From positions 1 to 15,402 of the forward strand of contig JAHJXD010000004.1 of assembly GCA_018827685.1 (NCBI GenBank): a DNA stretch of 15,402 bases, written 5' to 3'. Every line of letters begins with the position of its first letter. Positions within the stretch are counted from its first letter, which is position 1. This DNA is from Patescibacteria group bacterium (GTDB lineage: Bacteria; Patescibacteriota; Patescibacteriia; Patescibacteriales; GWC2-42-12). The translations under genes were made by a program, and so were the position numbers. The notes below the pieces were generated by a model. The model made no database searches. It had not been told where the DNA came from and saw nothing but the letters and a program-made list of their open reading frames with translations. Shown piece by piece: positions 14,668 through 15,402 of the stretch.

Positions 14668-15402
14668 ATGGATAATAAACAAAATATTAATAAAATTAAA
14701 CGTATAGGTATTGACGCCCGTCTTTACGGTCGCATAAGCAAAGGCTTAGGCAGGTATACCCAAGAAGTCGTTGATAATATAATTAAGCTTGATCAAGACA
14801 ATAAATATGTTATTTTTTTGTGTCAGGAAAATTTTAATGATTTTCAATGCGACGATATACGGGTAAAAAAAATTCTGACTGATATAAAATGGTATGGTTT
14901 AGCCGAGCAAATTGTTATGCCATATTATATTTGGCGTGAGCGCTTAGATTTAATGCATTTTCCGCATTTTAACGTGCCGATTTTCTGTCCAGTTAAGTTT
15001 ATCGTTACTATCCATGATTTGATTTTAATAAAATTTTCCACTCCGCGCGCTACTACTTTAGGTCCGTTGGTTTATAAAATAAAAAACTTTTTTTATAAAA
15101 TTGTGATATCCATGGCGGTTAAGCGGGCGAAAAAAATCTTGACGGTTTCAGAATATACGAAGAACGATATTGTCGAGCGATTTAAAGTTAATTCTAAAAA
15201 AATAGTTGTTACTTACGAAGGTGTGGCTGAATTAACGTCCATGACTCACTCCGACTTGCTTGGGACTGTCGCCGAATGCCATATTCGGCATAAATTTCCA
15301 AATTTCGGTAAATTTTTATCTAAAATTTCCTCGCTAATATATCCATATTCCCTCAAAAATTTTATAAAAAATTTCCTCGAAATTATGAAAATTTCTATCC
15401 GA
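14668..15402 (+). CDS. GT4-type glycosyltransferase, 3' end outside the window; contains an in-frame repeat
   Basis: ATG 14668 opens a frame that continues through the last base (245 codons). Residues 1-191 are a typical GT4 N-terminal domain: IGIDARLYG and GLGRYTQEVV near 13-36, HFPHFNVP from H97, VTIHDLILIKF with H116/D117, LTVSEYTKNDI, and KKIVVTYEGV ending at V186. The C-terminal donor domain, which should begin soon after with a YVGN-like strand, is not seen. Instead, from residue 199 the frame reads through GGGACTGTCGCC, a hairpin and an AAATTTCC-rich tract, giving GTVAECHIRHKF and a Phe/Lys/Ile-rich stretch. Either the element is tolerated in the interdomain linker and the donor domain resumes past the window, or the gene is interrupted. 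Confidence 0.75.
   Translation, partial: MDNKQNINKIKRIGIDARLYGRISKGLGRYTQEVVDNIIKLDQDNKYVIFLCQENFNDFQCDDIRVKKILTDIKWYGLAEQIVMPYYIWRERLDLMHFPHFNVPIFCPVKFIVTIHDLILIKFSTPRATTLGPLVYKIKNFFYKIVISMAVKRAKKILTVSEYTKNDIVERFKVNSKKIVVTYEGVAELTSMTHSDLLGTVAECHIRHKFPNFGKFLSKISSLIYPYSLKNFIKNFLEIMKISIR
15261..15402 (+). repeat. GGGACTGTC element with hairpin and AAATTTCC-rich tail, occurrence 5
   Basis: It begins with the 17-bp motif shared with 10944-10960. The hairpin GCCGAAT-GCCAT-ATTCGGC (15271-15289) follows, then a low-complexity tract in which AAATTTC recurs, twice as AAATTTCCTCG. The right boundary is beyond the window. On the minus strand the tract is also open, for about 52 codons ending at 15246 and including FLREYGYISEEILDKNLPKF, so a coding role on that strand cannot be excluded. 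Confidence 0.6.

Overview
The window looks like a chromosomal segment of a Candidate Phyla Radiation (Patescibacteria) bacterium, probably Parcubacteria-like. This is inferred from the AT-rich sequence, very tight gene packing with few Shine-Dalgarno-like sites, nearly exclusive TAA stops (one TGA, so no UGA recoding), and the combination of a DUF4012 protein, a subtilase with C-terminal VCBS/FG-GAP-type repeats, DUF2304 and many divergent glycosyltransferases. No rRNA, tRNA or marker protein is present, so the placement is not firm.

Layout. (1) Positions 2-2690: the 3' part of a DUF4012 gene, which runs off the left edge, followed 1 bp later by a full-length mreB. (2) Positions 2691-8660: a segment bounded by two inverted copies of a ~141-bp element with terminal inverted repeats. 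It holds a GT4 glycosyltransferase, a secreted S8 protease with its own promoter, a UXS-like SDR, a DPM1-like GT2 and DUF2304. (3) Positions 8663-10943: two overlapping GT4 genes. (4) Positions 10961-12895: a large polytopic membrane protein on the minus strand, convergent with the GT4 pair. (5) Positions 12938-15402: a divergent GT39/PMT-like membrane glycosyltransferase and a GT4-type gene cut by the right edge.

Working together (inference): the genes fit a surface-glycan locus. Cytosolic GT4 enzymes would assemble sugars from nucleotide donors, the SDR would make a modified nucleotide sugar, the GT2/DUF2304 pair would make or move a lipid-linked sugar, and the polytopic proteins would transfer lipid-linked sugars outside the membrane. 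MreB and DUF4012 tie the neighbourhood to the cell envelope.

The unexpected layer is repeats. Besides the inverted element pair there is a short GGGACTGTC-type motif at five places: four in gene gaps, and one in frame inside the last GT4 reading frame with a hairpin and AAATTTCC-rich tail. A G/C-run dyad is embedded in frame in the GT39-like gene. This points to small non-autonomous elements colonising a reduced genome, sometimes as coding sequence. No transposase is encoded in the window.
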